A stretch of 59,121 bases of DNA from Armatimonadetes bacterium UBA1398 (GCA_002305165.1 DBQI01000054.1:11109-70229), one strand, 5' to 3'; numbered from the stretch's first letter, positions 27,835 to 35,932 are shown. The notes: a model not told the origin generated them from the letters alone. Translations and numbers: made by a program.

Positions 27835-29105
27835 ACACCGTCCGTGATCTCACGGATGTAGACATTGCGGAAGTACAGGATATTGCCGTGGTTCTGGAGC
27901 TCGATCTGCTCGATCGGGTAGATGGGCTTATCCCGCTCCCAGTAGTTCTCCATGATCGTCTTATCGACAACGAGTTGGTCATTCAGATAGACGGTGACTC
28001 GTTCGCCGATCATGATGATTCGGAAGGTGTTCCACTCGCCGACGGGGTTGTCGGCAACGGACAGGGGCTGGCTGGGGTTCTCCTGGTTGTTGTACAGCCC
28101 GCCGGATCCGATCTCCGGCATCTCCCAAATCTGGACCTGGGGACTGCCCCGAAGGTAGATGCCGCTGTCGCCCGCCGGCAGGATCTTCCAGTCCACGTAC
28201 ATCTCGAAGTCGGCATAGTCCTTGATGGTGCAGAGGCTGTCACCGCCGCCGTCGAACAGCAGTACACCGCGGGTGGGCACCCAATGGGTCCGCATCCGCT
28301 CATCGGCAGTCGCCTGCGCCTCGGCGAGCTGGTCCGGCGACATGGCGGCGCGCTCGGGCGGGCTCGCCACGAGGCCTTTCCAGTTGGTCAGGTCGTTACC
28401 GTTGAAGAGGGCGACGAAGCCCTCGGGGGCCACGTTGTGGCGCGGCAGCTCCTGGATGCGGAGGTTTCGGAACTCCAGGCGATCACCGTGCCCCATGAAG
28501 CCGATGTGCCCGCTGTACCGCCGGAGCCCCGGGTGGGCATCCAGCACGGCCGGATCAGTGATCTGGCTGAGGTCCGCATCGAGGATGAGCCGGCCGTTCA
28601 GCTTGACCCGGACGATGTCCTCGTTGACGTACACCTCCTGCCGGTTCCACTTCCCCGGCTCGCGCAGGGCGCCGCGCTTGGCGGGGACGACGTCGTAGAT
28701 GGAGCCGTGGTACTGGGCCGGTCCCAGGTCCGCGTACTGGGGCGCCTCGTTGTCGAGGATCTGCAACTCCATGCCCACGTAAGCCGGGTTGCCCTCCGCC
28801 GGCGTACGGATCGCGAGGCCATTGTTGCCACCCGGTTCGAGCCGGAAATCGAAGCGGAGGAGGAAGTTCGTGTATTCCTTCTCGGTCAGGATCGTCCCGC
28901 CACCGTCGGCCGGACACACGAGCATCCCATCCTCGACGACGTACTGGCCCCCCATCCATCCGTCGAGGTTCTCGCCGTTGAACAGGTAGGTGAACCCTGG
29001 CTCGCCGGGGTAGGGCACCGGGGCTTGGGCGCAGCAGGCGGAGGCGAGAAGCCCGACCGCCAGCAAGGCCACGAGGGAGAACAGGGCAGAACGACGTGTC
29101 ATCAT
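27822..29105 (-). CDS. Exported protein with two DUF1080 (3-keto-disaccharide hydrolase-type) domains
   Basis: The ATG at 29105 is used: AGGAGAG lies eight bases upstream and a signal peptide follows (MMTRRSALFSLVALLAVGLLASACCAQ), possibly a lipoprotein signal at Cys23. The longer open frame has no such support. The 427-residue product contains two DUF1080 concanavalin-like domains: about 35-225 (YLFNGENLDGW, LLRFDFRLEPGGNNGLAIRTP, VGMELQILDNE, GHIGFMGHGDRLEFRNLRI) and about 235-425 (ALFNGNDLTNWKG, DFEMYVDWKILPAGDSGIYLRG, VQIWE, IELQNHGNILYFRNVYI). Each carries the QL/QIWE metal/acid motif and closing FRN strand. Members hydrolyse or eliminate 3-keto-glycosides in the periplasm. It lies between selD and the DUF5722 gene. 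Confidence 0.92.
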   Translation of the reverse strand: MMTRRSALFSLVALLAVGLLASACCAQAPVPYPGEPGFTYLFNGENLDGWMGGQYVVEDGMLVCPADGGGTILTEKEYTNFLLRFDFRLEPGGNNGLAIRTPAEGNPAYVGMELQILDNEAPQYADLGPAQYHGSIYDVVPAKRGALREPGKWNRQEVYVNEDIVRVKLNGRLILDADLSQITDPAVLDAHPGLRRYSGHIGFMGHGDRLEFRNLRIQELPRHNVAPEGFVALFNGNDLTNWKGLVASPPERAAMSPDQLAEAQATADERMRTHWVPTRGVLLFDGGGDSLCTIKDYADFEMYVDWKILPAGDSGIYLRGSPQVQIWEMPEIGSGGLYNNQENPSQPLSVADNPVGEWNTFRIIMIGERVTVYLNDQLVVDKTIMENYWERDKPIYPIEQIELQNHGNILYFRNVYIREITDGVWPD

Positions 29106-29154
29106 TGCCGGATCTCTCCTATGCAGGGAACGATGAGCGAGGTTTCCCCGAGTA

Positions 29155-30204
29155 CTAGCCAAGGACCTCGATACAGCCTGATGGGCCACCGGTGATCTCG
29201 CCGATGCACTCGGCGGGCACCGCCAGGCCATGGAGGCGTGCGAGCAGTTCCGGCGCCGCCGCGCCGTCGCAGCAGAGAAGCAGGCCGCCCGAGGTTTGGG
29301 CGTCGCAGAGGAGCAGCAGCTCCGGCTCGGCAAGATCCGCGAGGTTCCGCAGCCGACCCTTGAGCGAGGCTTGGTTGCGGTAGGTGCCGCCGGGGAAGAG
29401 GTCCCGCTCGGCAAGGTCCCTCGCACCCGCCATAAGCGGCACGCGGCCGAAGCGCACCCGCGCGCCGACGCCACTGGCCTCGGCGATCTCCCCCAGGTGG
29501 CCGAGGAGCCCGAACCCCGTGACATCGGTGCAGGCGTGGACAGCGAACTCGCCGGCAGCCTGGGCCGCAGCCCCGTTGAGGGTGGTCATCCATCGGATGG
29601 CCTCCGCGATGGCTTCTGGGGTGGCCTGGTCGTTCTTGGCGGCGGTGGTGATGATCCCGGAGCCCAGGGGCTTGGTGAGCAGGACGGCATCCCCCACCCT
29701 CGCCCCGGCGTTGGTGAGGATCCTGCCAGGATGGACGATCCCCGTCACCGCGAGGCCGTACTTGGGCTCCTTGTCGTCGATGGAGTGGCCGCCGATGATG
29801 GGCACGGAGGCCTCGGCGAGCTTCTCGGCCCCACCGCGGAGGATCTCCGCAAGGATGGCCAGATCCAAGCACGCCTTGGGGAAAGCCACCACATTGAGAG
29901 CGAACAAGGGCTTGGCGCCCATGGCGTAGATGTCGCTGATAGAGTTCGCGGCGGCGATGGCGCCGTAGGTGTAGGGGTCGTCGACGACGGGGGTGATGAA
30001 GTCGACTGTCTGCACCAGGGCGGTCGCGTCATCGAGGCGGTACACGCCAGCATCGTCGGCCGTGTTCGTGCCGACGAGAACGTTCGGGTCCGTGATGGGT
30101 GGAAGCCCGGACAGCACCTGCCCGAGGTCGGCGGGGCCGAGTTTCGCCGCTCAGCCCGCCGCGCCCGCGAGAGAGGTGAGCCGGATCTCCTCTCGATCAG
30201 CCAT
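29155..30204 (-). CDS. selD: Selenide, water dikinase (selenophosphate synthase), a selenoprotein with in-frame UGA
   Basis: SelD makes selenophosphate from selenide and ATP for selenocysteine and selenouridine. A conventional reading would start at an internal GTG (30117) and give 320 residues without the active site. Reading from the ATG at 30204, with AGGAAGGG upstream, gives 17 codons, then TGA at 30151-30153, then an uninterrupted frame to the stop: 349 residues, close to the 347 of E. coli SelD. The local sequence is AGAAG-Sec18-AAKLGP, which matches the SelD active-site motif with Cys or Sec before the catalytic Lys21. ATP-binding motifs follow: ADDAGVY, DFITPVVDDPYTYG, NSISDIYAMGAKP, GGHSIDDKEPKYGLAVTG and CTDVTGFGLLGH. 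It sits in a run with the Gfo/Idh and DUF1080 genes. Confidence 0.9.
30121..30150 (-). promoter_or_regulatory. Candidate bacterial SECIS region downstream of the selD UGA
   Basis: The 30 bases after the UGA contain competing GC-rich inverted repeats, including CCCG (30132-30135) with CGGG (30121-30124) around a seven-base loop, within the distance expected for bacterial SECIS hairpins. Several folds are possible and none shows a clear canonical apical loop, so the exact element is uncertain. Bacterial SECIS elements lie within coding sequence, as here. Confidence 0.3.
30151..30153 (-). other. selD: UGA codon read as selenocysteine in selD
   Basis: The TGA is codon 18 of the full-length frame and falls exactly at the position of the Cys/Sec nucleophile of SelD. 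The reading frame is open and SelD-like on both sides of it, which excludes a true stop. Confidence 0.9.
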
Positions 30205-30239
30205 GCCGCGACCCTTCCTGGTCACTAGCCAGCCTAGCT

Positions 30240-31283
30240 CTACGCCAAGCAGACGGCTTGGCCCTTCCTGGCCGACTCCTCGGCCGCGAGAAGCACCCTG
30301 AGCGCCTCCCGACACTCCTCGGGCTTGACCGCTAACTCGGCGCCCTCGCGTACCGCGGCGGCCACGTTCCGGTAGAAGTCGCGCCAGTCACCCGGAACGG
30401 TGGGGGTGTCCTCGAAGCGAATCCCGTCGGGCGTGTTGCGCGACAGGCGACCGAGCGGCCCCGGGTACTCATCGGGCCAGCCGACCAGGCCCTGCTTGAG
30501 TCGATCCTCCTGGGGATCCAGTCCATGCTTCTCCCAGCCGCCCTCGGCGCCCAGGGCGACCCAGCGCGGCCGGTCGAAAGGCGTCACCGCGCCCGTCTCA
30601 ACCAGTCCGCGCGCGCCGGACACGAACTCCAGGTGGCATAGGGTGTGGGTCGGCACATCTAGCTGCGGGTTGCTGAACACTTGATCGCAGAAGACCCGCT
30701 TGACCGGCCCCGCGAGCAGGAGAAGCTGGTCTACCATGTGGGCGCCCAGGTCGAGCCACATGCCGCCGCCGCGCGACCGCTCCAGCCGCCACGCGGCGCG
30801 CTTGCTGAGCCCTCCGCCGCGCACCCAGCGGGCCTCTAGGCGCAAGGGCTCGCCGATGGCTCCCTCTGCCAGCAGGCGCCGGAGGGTGAGGAAACCGCCA
30901 TCCCAGCGGCGATTCTGGTAGACGCTGAGGATCCGCCCCGCCGCTCGCGCCGCCGCGATCATGGCGTCGGCCTCCTCCAGAGTGAGGCACATGACCTTGT
31001 CCACGACCACGTTCTTGCCGGCTGCAAGCGCTTGCAGAGCCAAGGAAGCGTGGGAATCGTGGGGGGTGGATATGACCGCCAGGTCGATGCCGTCATCAGC
31101 CAGGAGGCTCTCCAGGCGGTCGTAGGCCGGAATGCCCAGCTCGTGCCGAGCGCGCTCCCGGGTCGCCTCGGAGGGGCTGTAGACGCCGGCGATCGAGAAC
31201 TCAGGGAGGTCTTGAAAGAGGGGCACGTGGAATACACGGCTCCCAAAGCCGTAGCCTACCAGTCCTACGCGTAAGGGATTCAT
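30240..31283 (-). CDS. Gfo/Idh/MocA family NAD(P)-dependent oxidoreductase
   Basis: The 347-residue cytoplasmic protein has an N-terminal Rossmann domain (LRVGLVGYGFGSRVFHVPLF, then DLAVISTPHDSHASLALQALAAGKNVVVDK) and a C-terminal alpha/beta domain with the MWLDLGAHMVDQLLLL motif. Family members oxidise or reduce sugars and inositols. The usual EKP catalytic Lys motif reads DKV here: the Lys is kept while Glu and Pro are replaced. It begins the minus-strand run leading into selD (35 bases) and the carbohydrate genes. The upstream 83-base gap to the divergent zinc-ribbon gene must hold both promoters. Confidence 0.93.
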   Translation of the reverse strand: MNPLRVGLVGYGFGSRVFHVPLFQDLPEFSIAGVYSPSEATRERARHELGIPAYDRLESLLADDGIDLAVISTPHDSHASLALQALAAGKNVVVDKVMCLTLEEADAMIAAARAAGRILSVYQNRRWDGGFLTLRRLLAEGAIGEPLRLEARWVRGGGLSKRAAWRLERSRGGGMWLDLGAHMVDQLLLLAGPVKRVFCDQVFSNPQLDVPTHTLCHLEFVSGARGLVETGAVTPFDRPRWVALGAEGGWEKHGLDPQEDRLKQGLVGWPDEYPGPLGRLSRNTPDGIRFEDTPTVPGDWRDFYRNVAAAVREGAELAVKPEECREALRVLLAAEESARKGQAVCLA

Positions 31284-31375
31284 CGTGGGTCTCTCCTCGC
31301 CGTGGACGGGTTGTCACGGCTATTCCGTTACAATGCTAGCCAGCGGGTTCCGCGCATCCGTAGGGAGTGAGCAGG

Positions 31376-31729
31376 TTGGCCCGTCAGAAGCTCAAGACCA
31401 AGTATAACAAGTGCAAGCTCTGCGGGACCTTGGTCGTCCGCGGGGTGATGCAATGCCCCAACTGCTACGGCGACATCATCGACGAGCACGGCATCCACGC
31501 GTTCATCTTCGGCCGCAGCGACAACGCGGCCGGGGCCATGGTTGGCTTCATCTTCGGCTGGGTGCCCTCGGCGGTCGCGGTGTTCATCCTCGCGGATCCC
31601 TCGGTCGGCTACCTGGACCTCACGGATGAGCCGGAGTTGGCTCGGCTGATTACGTACGGCTTCCCGGTCGTCGGGATGCTCATCGGTTGGTTCTGGGCCC
31701 CGATCCGCCGCGCCATACGTGGCGAGTAG
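31376..31729 (+). CDS. Small zinc-ribbon protein with two membrane segments
   Basis: The 117-residue product has a zinc ribbon at its N-terminus (Cys13-X2-Cys16 and Cys27-X2-Cys30) followed by two hydrophobic stretches, about 50-72 (AAGAMVGFIFGWVPSAVAVFIL) and 88-108 (LITYGFPVVGMLIGWFWAPI). The TTG at 31376 has GGGAG eight bases before it; a GTG nine bases upstream is the alternative, but its GGGA sits too close. Small zinc-ribbon membrane proteins of this kind are uncharacterised. The 3' end overlaps the EamA transporter start by 11 bases, so the two are likely coexpressed. Confidence 0.75.
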   Translation: MARQKLKTKYNKCKLCGTLVVRGVMQCPNCYGDIIDEHGIHAFIFGRSDNAAGAMVGFIFGWVPSAVAVFILADPSVGYLDLTDEPELARLITYGFPVVGMLIGWFWAPIRRAIRGE

Positions 31730-32708
31730 ACCGGAAAGCGTGGCAGAGACCGTCCCACAGGCCCAGGCGCTCCCTCCCCCCTCCCGCCTGAAGACCCTCG
31801 GGGTGCTGCTGCTGGGGATCCTCGGCATCTCCACGGGAGCCATCCTGGTGCGGCTCGCCCAAGGGGAAGGAGTGCCGCCCCTCTCCATCGCCGCATGGCG
31901 GCTGACCTGCGCCTCCGCGATCCTCCTGCCCTACGCCGCCGCTCGCGTTGGCCGTGGGGTGCTGCCGGCGAGCCGCCGAGAGGGCCTCTGGCTGGGCGTG
32001 TCGGGAGTGTTCCTGGGCCTGCACTTCGCCACCTGGATAGCGTCCCTGGCGTACACGTCGGTCGCGAGCAGCGTCGTCCTCGTGAGCACGGGGCCTATCT
32101 TCGTGAGCCTCGGTTCGTGGTTGCTCCTGCGGGAGCGGCCGGAGGCGCGGCTGATAGCGGGCTTGTGCTTGGCGGCAGTCGGGAGCTTGATCATCGGTTG
32201 GGGCGACTTCTCCGGCGGCGCCGCGCCCGTCCTTGGAGACGCCCTGGCCCTGCTCGGGGCCGTGATGGTGGCTGGCTACCTGATGATCGGCCGGCGGCTC
32301 CGCCCCGGCCGTCCCGTGTTGGCCTACGTGGCGCCGGTGTACGGGGTGGCGATGGTCGTCCTGGTGCTCGCCGCCCTCGCCGCGGGGCAACCCATGACGG
32401 GATTCACGCCCCTCGCTTACCTCTGGCTGCTCGCCTTGGGCGTCATCCCCCAGATCATCGGGCACACGTCGCTGATCTGGGCGCTGGGCCACCTCTCAGC
32501 CACCCTCGTGGCCCTGGTGACCCTCGCGGAGCCGCTGGGGTCCAGCGTGCTGGCGTACGCGCTGCTCGGCGAGCCGGTGGGCTGGATGACGGCGTTGGGG
32601 GGCGCGGTGGTGCTGACGGGGCTGTTCGTGGCAACGCGACCGGGGCCTCGGGTGGAGGCTCAGAGGTCCGCCGGCAAGGTCGGCGGGGGCGGTTCGAAGA
32701 TCGAGTAG
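31719..32708 (+). CDS. EamA/DMT family transporter
   Basis: This 329-residue protein has ten hydrophobic segments arranged as two EamA repeats (first from LGVLLLGILGISTGAILVRLA, second from VLGDALALLGAVMVAGYLMIGRRLRPG, with PLGSSVLAYALLGEPVG in the second, a typical EamA signature). Members export amino acids, nucleotides or small metabolites. The GTG at 31719 overlaps the zinc-ribbon gene; an in-frame GTG at 31740 is also possible. At the 3' end it overlaps the convergent mreB gene by 49 bases. Substrate cannot be predicted. Confidence 0.92.
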   Translation: MASRPESVAETVPQAQALPPPSRLKTLGVLLLGILGISTGAILVRLAQGEGVPPLSIAAWRLTCASAILLPYAAARVGRGVLPASRREGLWLGVSGVFLGLHFATWIASLAYTSVASSVVLVSTGPIFVSLGSWLLLRERPEARLIAGLCLAAVGSLIIGWGDFSGGAAPVLGDALALLGAVMVAGYLMIGRRLRPGRPVLAYVAPVYGVAMVVLVLAALAAGQPMTGFTPLAYLWLLALGVIPQIIGHTSLIWALGHLSATLVALVTLAEPLGSSVLAYALLGEPVGWMTALGGAVVLTGLFVATRPGPRVEAQRSAGKVGGGGSKIE

Positions 32709-33727
32709 GCCATGGCGTCGATGTGCTCCAGGGCCTTGCCGGTCCCTCGGACCACGCAGAGCATCGGATCTTCGGCAACCCGCACGGGGATCGAGGTCTC
32801 GATGGAGAGGAGCCGCTCCAGCCCTCGGAGCAGTGAGCCGCCACCGGTGAGGACGATCCCGCGTTCGATGATGTCCCCGCCCAACTCGGGCGGCGTCTCC
32901 TCAAGGATCCCCTTGACGCGTTCCACGATGGCCCCCACGGGCTCGACGAGAGCCTCGCGCACCTCCGCGGAGTGAACGGTCACCGTGCGCGGGAGGCCGT
33001 TGATCATGTCCCGTCCGCGGACGGACATGGTGAGCTCGGGCTCCAGCTTGAAGGCCGAGCCGATCTGAATCTTGATCTCCTCGGCGGTGCGCTCTCCGAT
33101 CATGAGGTTGTGGATGCGCCGGATGTGCCGCACGATGGCCAGGTCCATGCTGTAGCCCGCGGTTCGGACGGACGCGCTGACCACAGCGCCGCCCAGGGAG
33201 ATGACAGCGATGTCGGTGGTGCCACCGCCGATGTCGATGATCATGTTTCCGCCAGCGCTCTCGATGGGCAGGCCCGCGCCGATAGCCGCAGCCATCGGCT
33301 CCTCGATGGGGAAGGCGCGCTTAGCGCCCGCGTCGCCCGCCGCCTGGATGACGGCTCGGCGTTCCACGCCCGTCACGCCTGAAGGCACCGACAGCACGAT
33401 CTGGGGCTTGAAGAGCGGCCTCTTGCCGGCGATGCGCCGGAGAATCTGCGAGAGCATGCGCTGGGTGAGGGTGTAGTCCGCGATGACGCCCTCGCGCATC
33501 GGTCGATCGGCCACGATGTTCCCCGGTGTCTTGCCGAGCATATCGTGCGCGGCCGCTCCGACCTCGAGGACGCGGCCACTGTTCTTCTCGACAGCCACAA
33601 CCGAGGGCTCGTTCAGCACCAGCCCCTCGCCATGCACCCAGACGAGGATGTTAGAGGTGCCAAGGTCGATGCCAAGGTTCAGGCCCAGGCCGAAGCCCTT
33701 ACTCAGTCTGGAAGCCCAGCCGTTCAT
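32660..33727 (-). CDS. mreB: Rod shape-determining actin homologue MreB/Mbl
   Basis: The 355-residue protein is a standard bacterial actin. It has the phosphate-1 motif GIDLGTSN (19-26), the connect-1/phosphate-2 region IIDIGGGTTDIAVISLGG, the GERTAEEIKIQIGSA motif, and the adenosine loop VLTGGGSLLRGLERL. MreB filaments guide peptidoglycan synthesis along the cell cylinder under the inner membrane. It lies downstream of murA, separated by a terminator. The last 16 codons overlap the 3' end of the convergent transporter gene. The C-terminal tail (EPPPPTLPADL) is Pro-rich. The paralogue mbl cannot be distinguished here. Confidence 0.97.
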   Translation of the reverse strand: MNGWASRLSKGFGLGLNLGIDLGTSNILVWVHGEGLVLNEPSVVAVEKNSGRVLEVGAAAHDMLGKTPGNIVADRPMREGVIADYTLTQRMLSQILRRIAGKRPLFKPQIVLSVPSGVTGVERRAVIQAAGDAGAKRAFPIEEPMAAAIGAGLPIESAGGNMIIDIGGGTTDIAVISLGGAVVSASVRTAGYSMDLAIVRHIRRIHNLMIGERTAEEIKIQIGSAFKLEPELTMSVRGRDMINGLPRTVTVHSAEVREALVEPVGAIVERVKGILEETPPELGGDIIERGIVLTGGGSLLRGLERLLSIETSIPVRVAEDPMLCVVRGTGKALEHIDAMAYSIFEPPPPTLPADL

Positions 33728-33787
33728 ACAGAGTATCCGCTCCCGCGCCAGCGGCCGGGTCGCCCCGGCCCTCCCTTAGAAACAAAC

Positions 33788-33821
33788 CGCCTGCCGACCA
33801 TGTTCAGAGGCTCGGCAGGCG
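33788..33821 (-). terminator. Intrinsic terminator downstream of murA
   Basis: A perfect 10-bp stem (CGCCTGCCGA) with a 14-base loop is followed on the minus strand by GTTTGTTTC. It lies 31 bases past the murA stop and before the mreB start, so mreB is probably transcribed from its own promoter in 33728-33787 or by partial read-through. Confidence 0.85.
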
Positions 33822-33852
33822 TTGCTGGTGTGATACCCGAGCGAGGGAGAGG

Positions 33853-35151
33853 TTACGCACCCAGTTCAGCCGCAGCGAGGCTGTGTAGGACGGGGACCCG
33901 GCGCACATCGGCGCCGAGGGAGGTGAGCTTCTCGTCGAGACGCTCGTATCCACGGTCGACGCTCTCGACGCCCGTGATCTCGGTGGTGCCCTCGGCGTTC
34001 AGCGCCGCGAGGATGAGGGCCGCGCCGGCCCGGAGGTCGGGGGCGCGAACGGGGGCGCTGCTCAACTGCTTGACGCCCTGGATAACGGCGATGTTGCGGA
34101 CCCGCTTGATCTCCGCGTTCATGCGCCGCAACTCGTCCATGTAGCTCAGGCGGCCATCAAAAATGGCCTCCTCGAAGACGCTCTTTCCGTCGGCGATGGA
34201 GGCCATAGCTGCGAAGGGGGGCTGGAGGTCAGTCGGGAAGCCGGGATAGGGGGCCGTGACGAGGTCGATGGCCTTCGGTCTGCGGTGGGCGATAACGCGG
34301 ATTCGGTCTACCCCAACGTGGACATCCAGGCCCGCATCCAGGAACCGCTCGATGACCCGCTCCAGGCGGCCGGGCTCGATGTCGGTCACCGTGACATCGC
34401 CCTGGGTGACGGCAGCGCCGACCAGGTAGGTCCCGGCTTCGATACGATCGCCGCCGACGCGGTACTCGATGGGCCCTGTCAGTCGATCGACGCCATCGAT
34501 GACCATGGTCGAGGTGCCGAGGCCGTCGATCTGAGCGCCCGCGGCGAGCATGAGGTAGGCGGTCTCGACAACATCGGGGTCACGGGAGGCGTTCTCGAGG
34601 ATCGTCGTTCCCTGGGCCAGGGAGGCGGCCATGAGGAGGTTCAGGGTGGTACCAACGCTCGCGAAACGGGGATCCAGGTAGATCCGGGTGCCCTTCAGGC
34701 GCTTCGCCCGAGCGAGCATCATGCCGTGGGCCTGGCGCACATCAGCGCCGAGGTCTCGGAAGCCGTTCTGATGGAAATCAACGGGCCGGGGGCCGATGGT
34801 GCAGCCGCCGGGCAGGCCGATGTCGACGCGGCCCAGACGAGCCAGAAGCGGGCCGGCGAGATGGAATGATCCCCGCAGGCGTCGGACCATGTGGTAGGGC
34901 GGGCAGTAGCTCTGGATCTCACGCGCATCCACGGTCACCGTGCCGTCGTCGTCGAACTCCACGGGCACGCCGAGTGACCGGATGATGTCGATCATGGTGA
35001 CTACATCGATGGTGTGGGGAACGTTCCGAACGGTCGAAACCCCTTCGACCAAGAGGGTGGCCGCGAGCACACCCAACGAAGCATTCTTACTCCCACTAGC
35101 GCGTATCGTGCCTTCGAGCCTGCGCGGCCCCGTCACTAGTAGTTTGTCCAC
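33853..35151 (-). CDS. murA: UDP-N-acetylglucosamine 1-carboxyvinyltransferase MurA
   Basis: MurA performs the first committed step of peptidoglycan synthesis, moving enolpyruvate from PEP to UDP-GlcNAc. The active-site Cys117 is present in LPGGCTIGPRPVDFH, so fosfomycin sensitivity is expected, along with Lys22-Asn23 (SGSKNASLG) and the FPTDLQ Asp. The GTG at 35151 is selected because GGAGGAG lies seven bases upstream and the translation begins MDKLLVTGP, typical of the family; the open frame runs 13 codons further. Length is 432 residues. It lies between atpC and mreB. A T-rich terminator follows. Confidence 0.97.
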   Translation of the reverse strand: MDKLLVTGPRRLEGTIRASGSKNASLGVLAATLLVEGVSTVRNVPHTIDVVTMIDIIRSLGVPVEFDDDGTVTVDAREIQSYCPPYHMVRRLRGSFHLAGPLLARLGRVDIGLPGGCTIGPRPVDFHQNGFRDLGADVRQAHGMMLARAKRLKGTRIYLDPRFASVGTTLNLLMAASLAQGTTILENASRDPDVVETAYLMLAAGAQIDGLGTSTMVIDGVDRLTGPIEYRVGGDRIEAGTYLVGAAVTQGDVTVTDIEPGRLERVIERFLDAGLDVHVGVDRIRVIAHRRPKAIDLVTAPYPGFPTDLQPPFAAMASIADGKSVFEEAIFDGRLSYMDELRRMNAEIKRVRNIAVIQGVKQLSSAPVRAPDLRAGAALILAALNAEGTTEITGVESVDRGYERLDEKLTSLGADVRRVPVLHSLAAAELGA

Positions 35152-35340
35152 CGGGCTTCTCCTCCGTTCGCCCCACTCGGCTCGCCCCAAGCTCCCTAGG
35201 GCCTGCCGCGGGACGGCTCCCCCAGCGGCCTACGGGCAGACGCCATGGAACCGCGTACTGACCCGTCACCGCACGGCGAGAGCAGAACCACGTTCAGCGG
35301 CACTCGGCCGCTCGACTCTCGTGCTGACCCTCGCCCACTG

Positions 35341-35745
35341 CTAGCCCAGCGTCTTCAGCCGATTGAAAGCGCGCGCCAGAGCTCTGCGAGCTCGTTCCAC
35401 ATCGACATCGCAAGGGTCCATCGCCGTCAGTCGCTCTTCTGCGCGGCGCAGTGCACGTTCGGCCCTCTCTCTGTCGATCTCCTCCGCGCGCTCAGCCGTC
35501 TCCGCGAGGATAACGGTTCTTTCTGGCCGTACCTCCATGAATCCTCCGGAGATGGCTAGCAGTTCTTGCTCCCCATCGGACGTTCGCAAAGTCACGAGTC
35601 CGATATCCAGCGCGGTCACGAGCGGGGCGTGTCCAGCGAGGACACCCAAGTAGCCATCCACTCCGGGTGCGATGACCTCTTCGGCCTGTACCGAGAGCAC
35701 TGAGCCCTCTCGGGTCAGCACCTCAAGCTCGAAGTCCTTACGCAT
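35341..35745 (-). CDS. atpC: F-type ATP synthase epsilon subunit AtpC
   Basis: The 134-residue protein matches epsilon: N-terminal beta-sandwich with FELEVLTREGSVLSVQAEEVIAPGVDGYLGVLAGHAPLVTALDIGLVTLR and C-terminal two-helix hairpin (AERAEEIDRERAERALRRAEERLTAM). The ATG at 35745 is preferred because the fold starts there (MRKDFELEV); the open frame extends 24 codons to a TTG without family similarity. Epsilon caps the rotor stalk and damps ATP hydrolysis. Normally atpC follows atpD; here no other atp gene is present and a sulfatase gene is upstream. A TTGACG/CATACT promoter stands about 80 bases before the ATG. Confidence 0.93.
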   Translation of the reverse strand: MRKDFELEVLTREGSVLSVQAEEVIAPGVDGYLGVLAGHAPLVTALDIGLVTLRTSDGEQELLAISGGFMEVRPERTVILAETAERAEEIDRERAERALRRAEERLTAMDPCDVDVERARRALARAFNRLKTLG

Positions 35746-35826
35746 ACCGGCAGTGGCTCCCTGTATAACCCGAACACCGCGCGCCAAGGCGCGGTTCACG
35801 CGCCTATCGACACCCAACGGAACGGC

Positions 35827-35855
35827 AGTATGGACTCGCGCCGCCCTCCCGTCAA
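35827..35855 (-). promoter_or_regulatory. Candidate sigma70 promoter for atpC
   Basis: On the minus strand TTGACG (35850-35855) and CATACT (35827-35832) are separated by 17 bases, five and four matches to consensus. The position fits a leader of about 75 bases before atpC and explains how this gene is expressed without the rest of an atp operon. Confidence 0.5.
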
Positions 35856-35856
35856 G

Positions 35857-35875
35857 CGGGGGCGATCGGCCCCCG
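35857..35875 (-). terminator. Short GC hairpin between the sulfatase and atpC genes
   Basis: A 7-bp stem (35857-35863 with 35869-35875, loop GATCG) lies 58 bases past the sulfatase stop and directly before the atpC promoter. No T tract follows, so termination is only suggested by position. Confidence 0.4.
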
Positions 35876-35932
35876 TCTCTGTATCTCCATGTTAGTCCGT
35901 CGAGGCTCGGATGGCCAGATGGGTCGGGCCCC

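Noticed and set aside
29155..30117. selD as a truncated or decayed gene
   Set aside because: The upstream 17 codons, ribosome site, family length and active-site alignment all fit UGA read as selenocysteine.
31311..31334. TTGTCA and TACAAT as a promoter for the zinc-ribbon gene
   Set aside because: The spacing is only 12 bases, too short for a sigma70 promoter.
35296..35312. 6-bp hairpin between atpC and murA as a terminator
   Set aside because: Short stem without T tract; read-through from atpC into murA is as likely.
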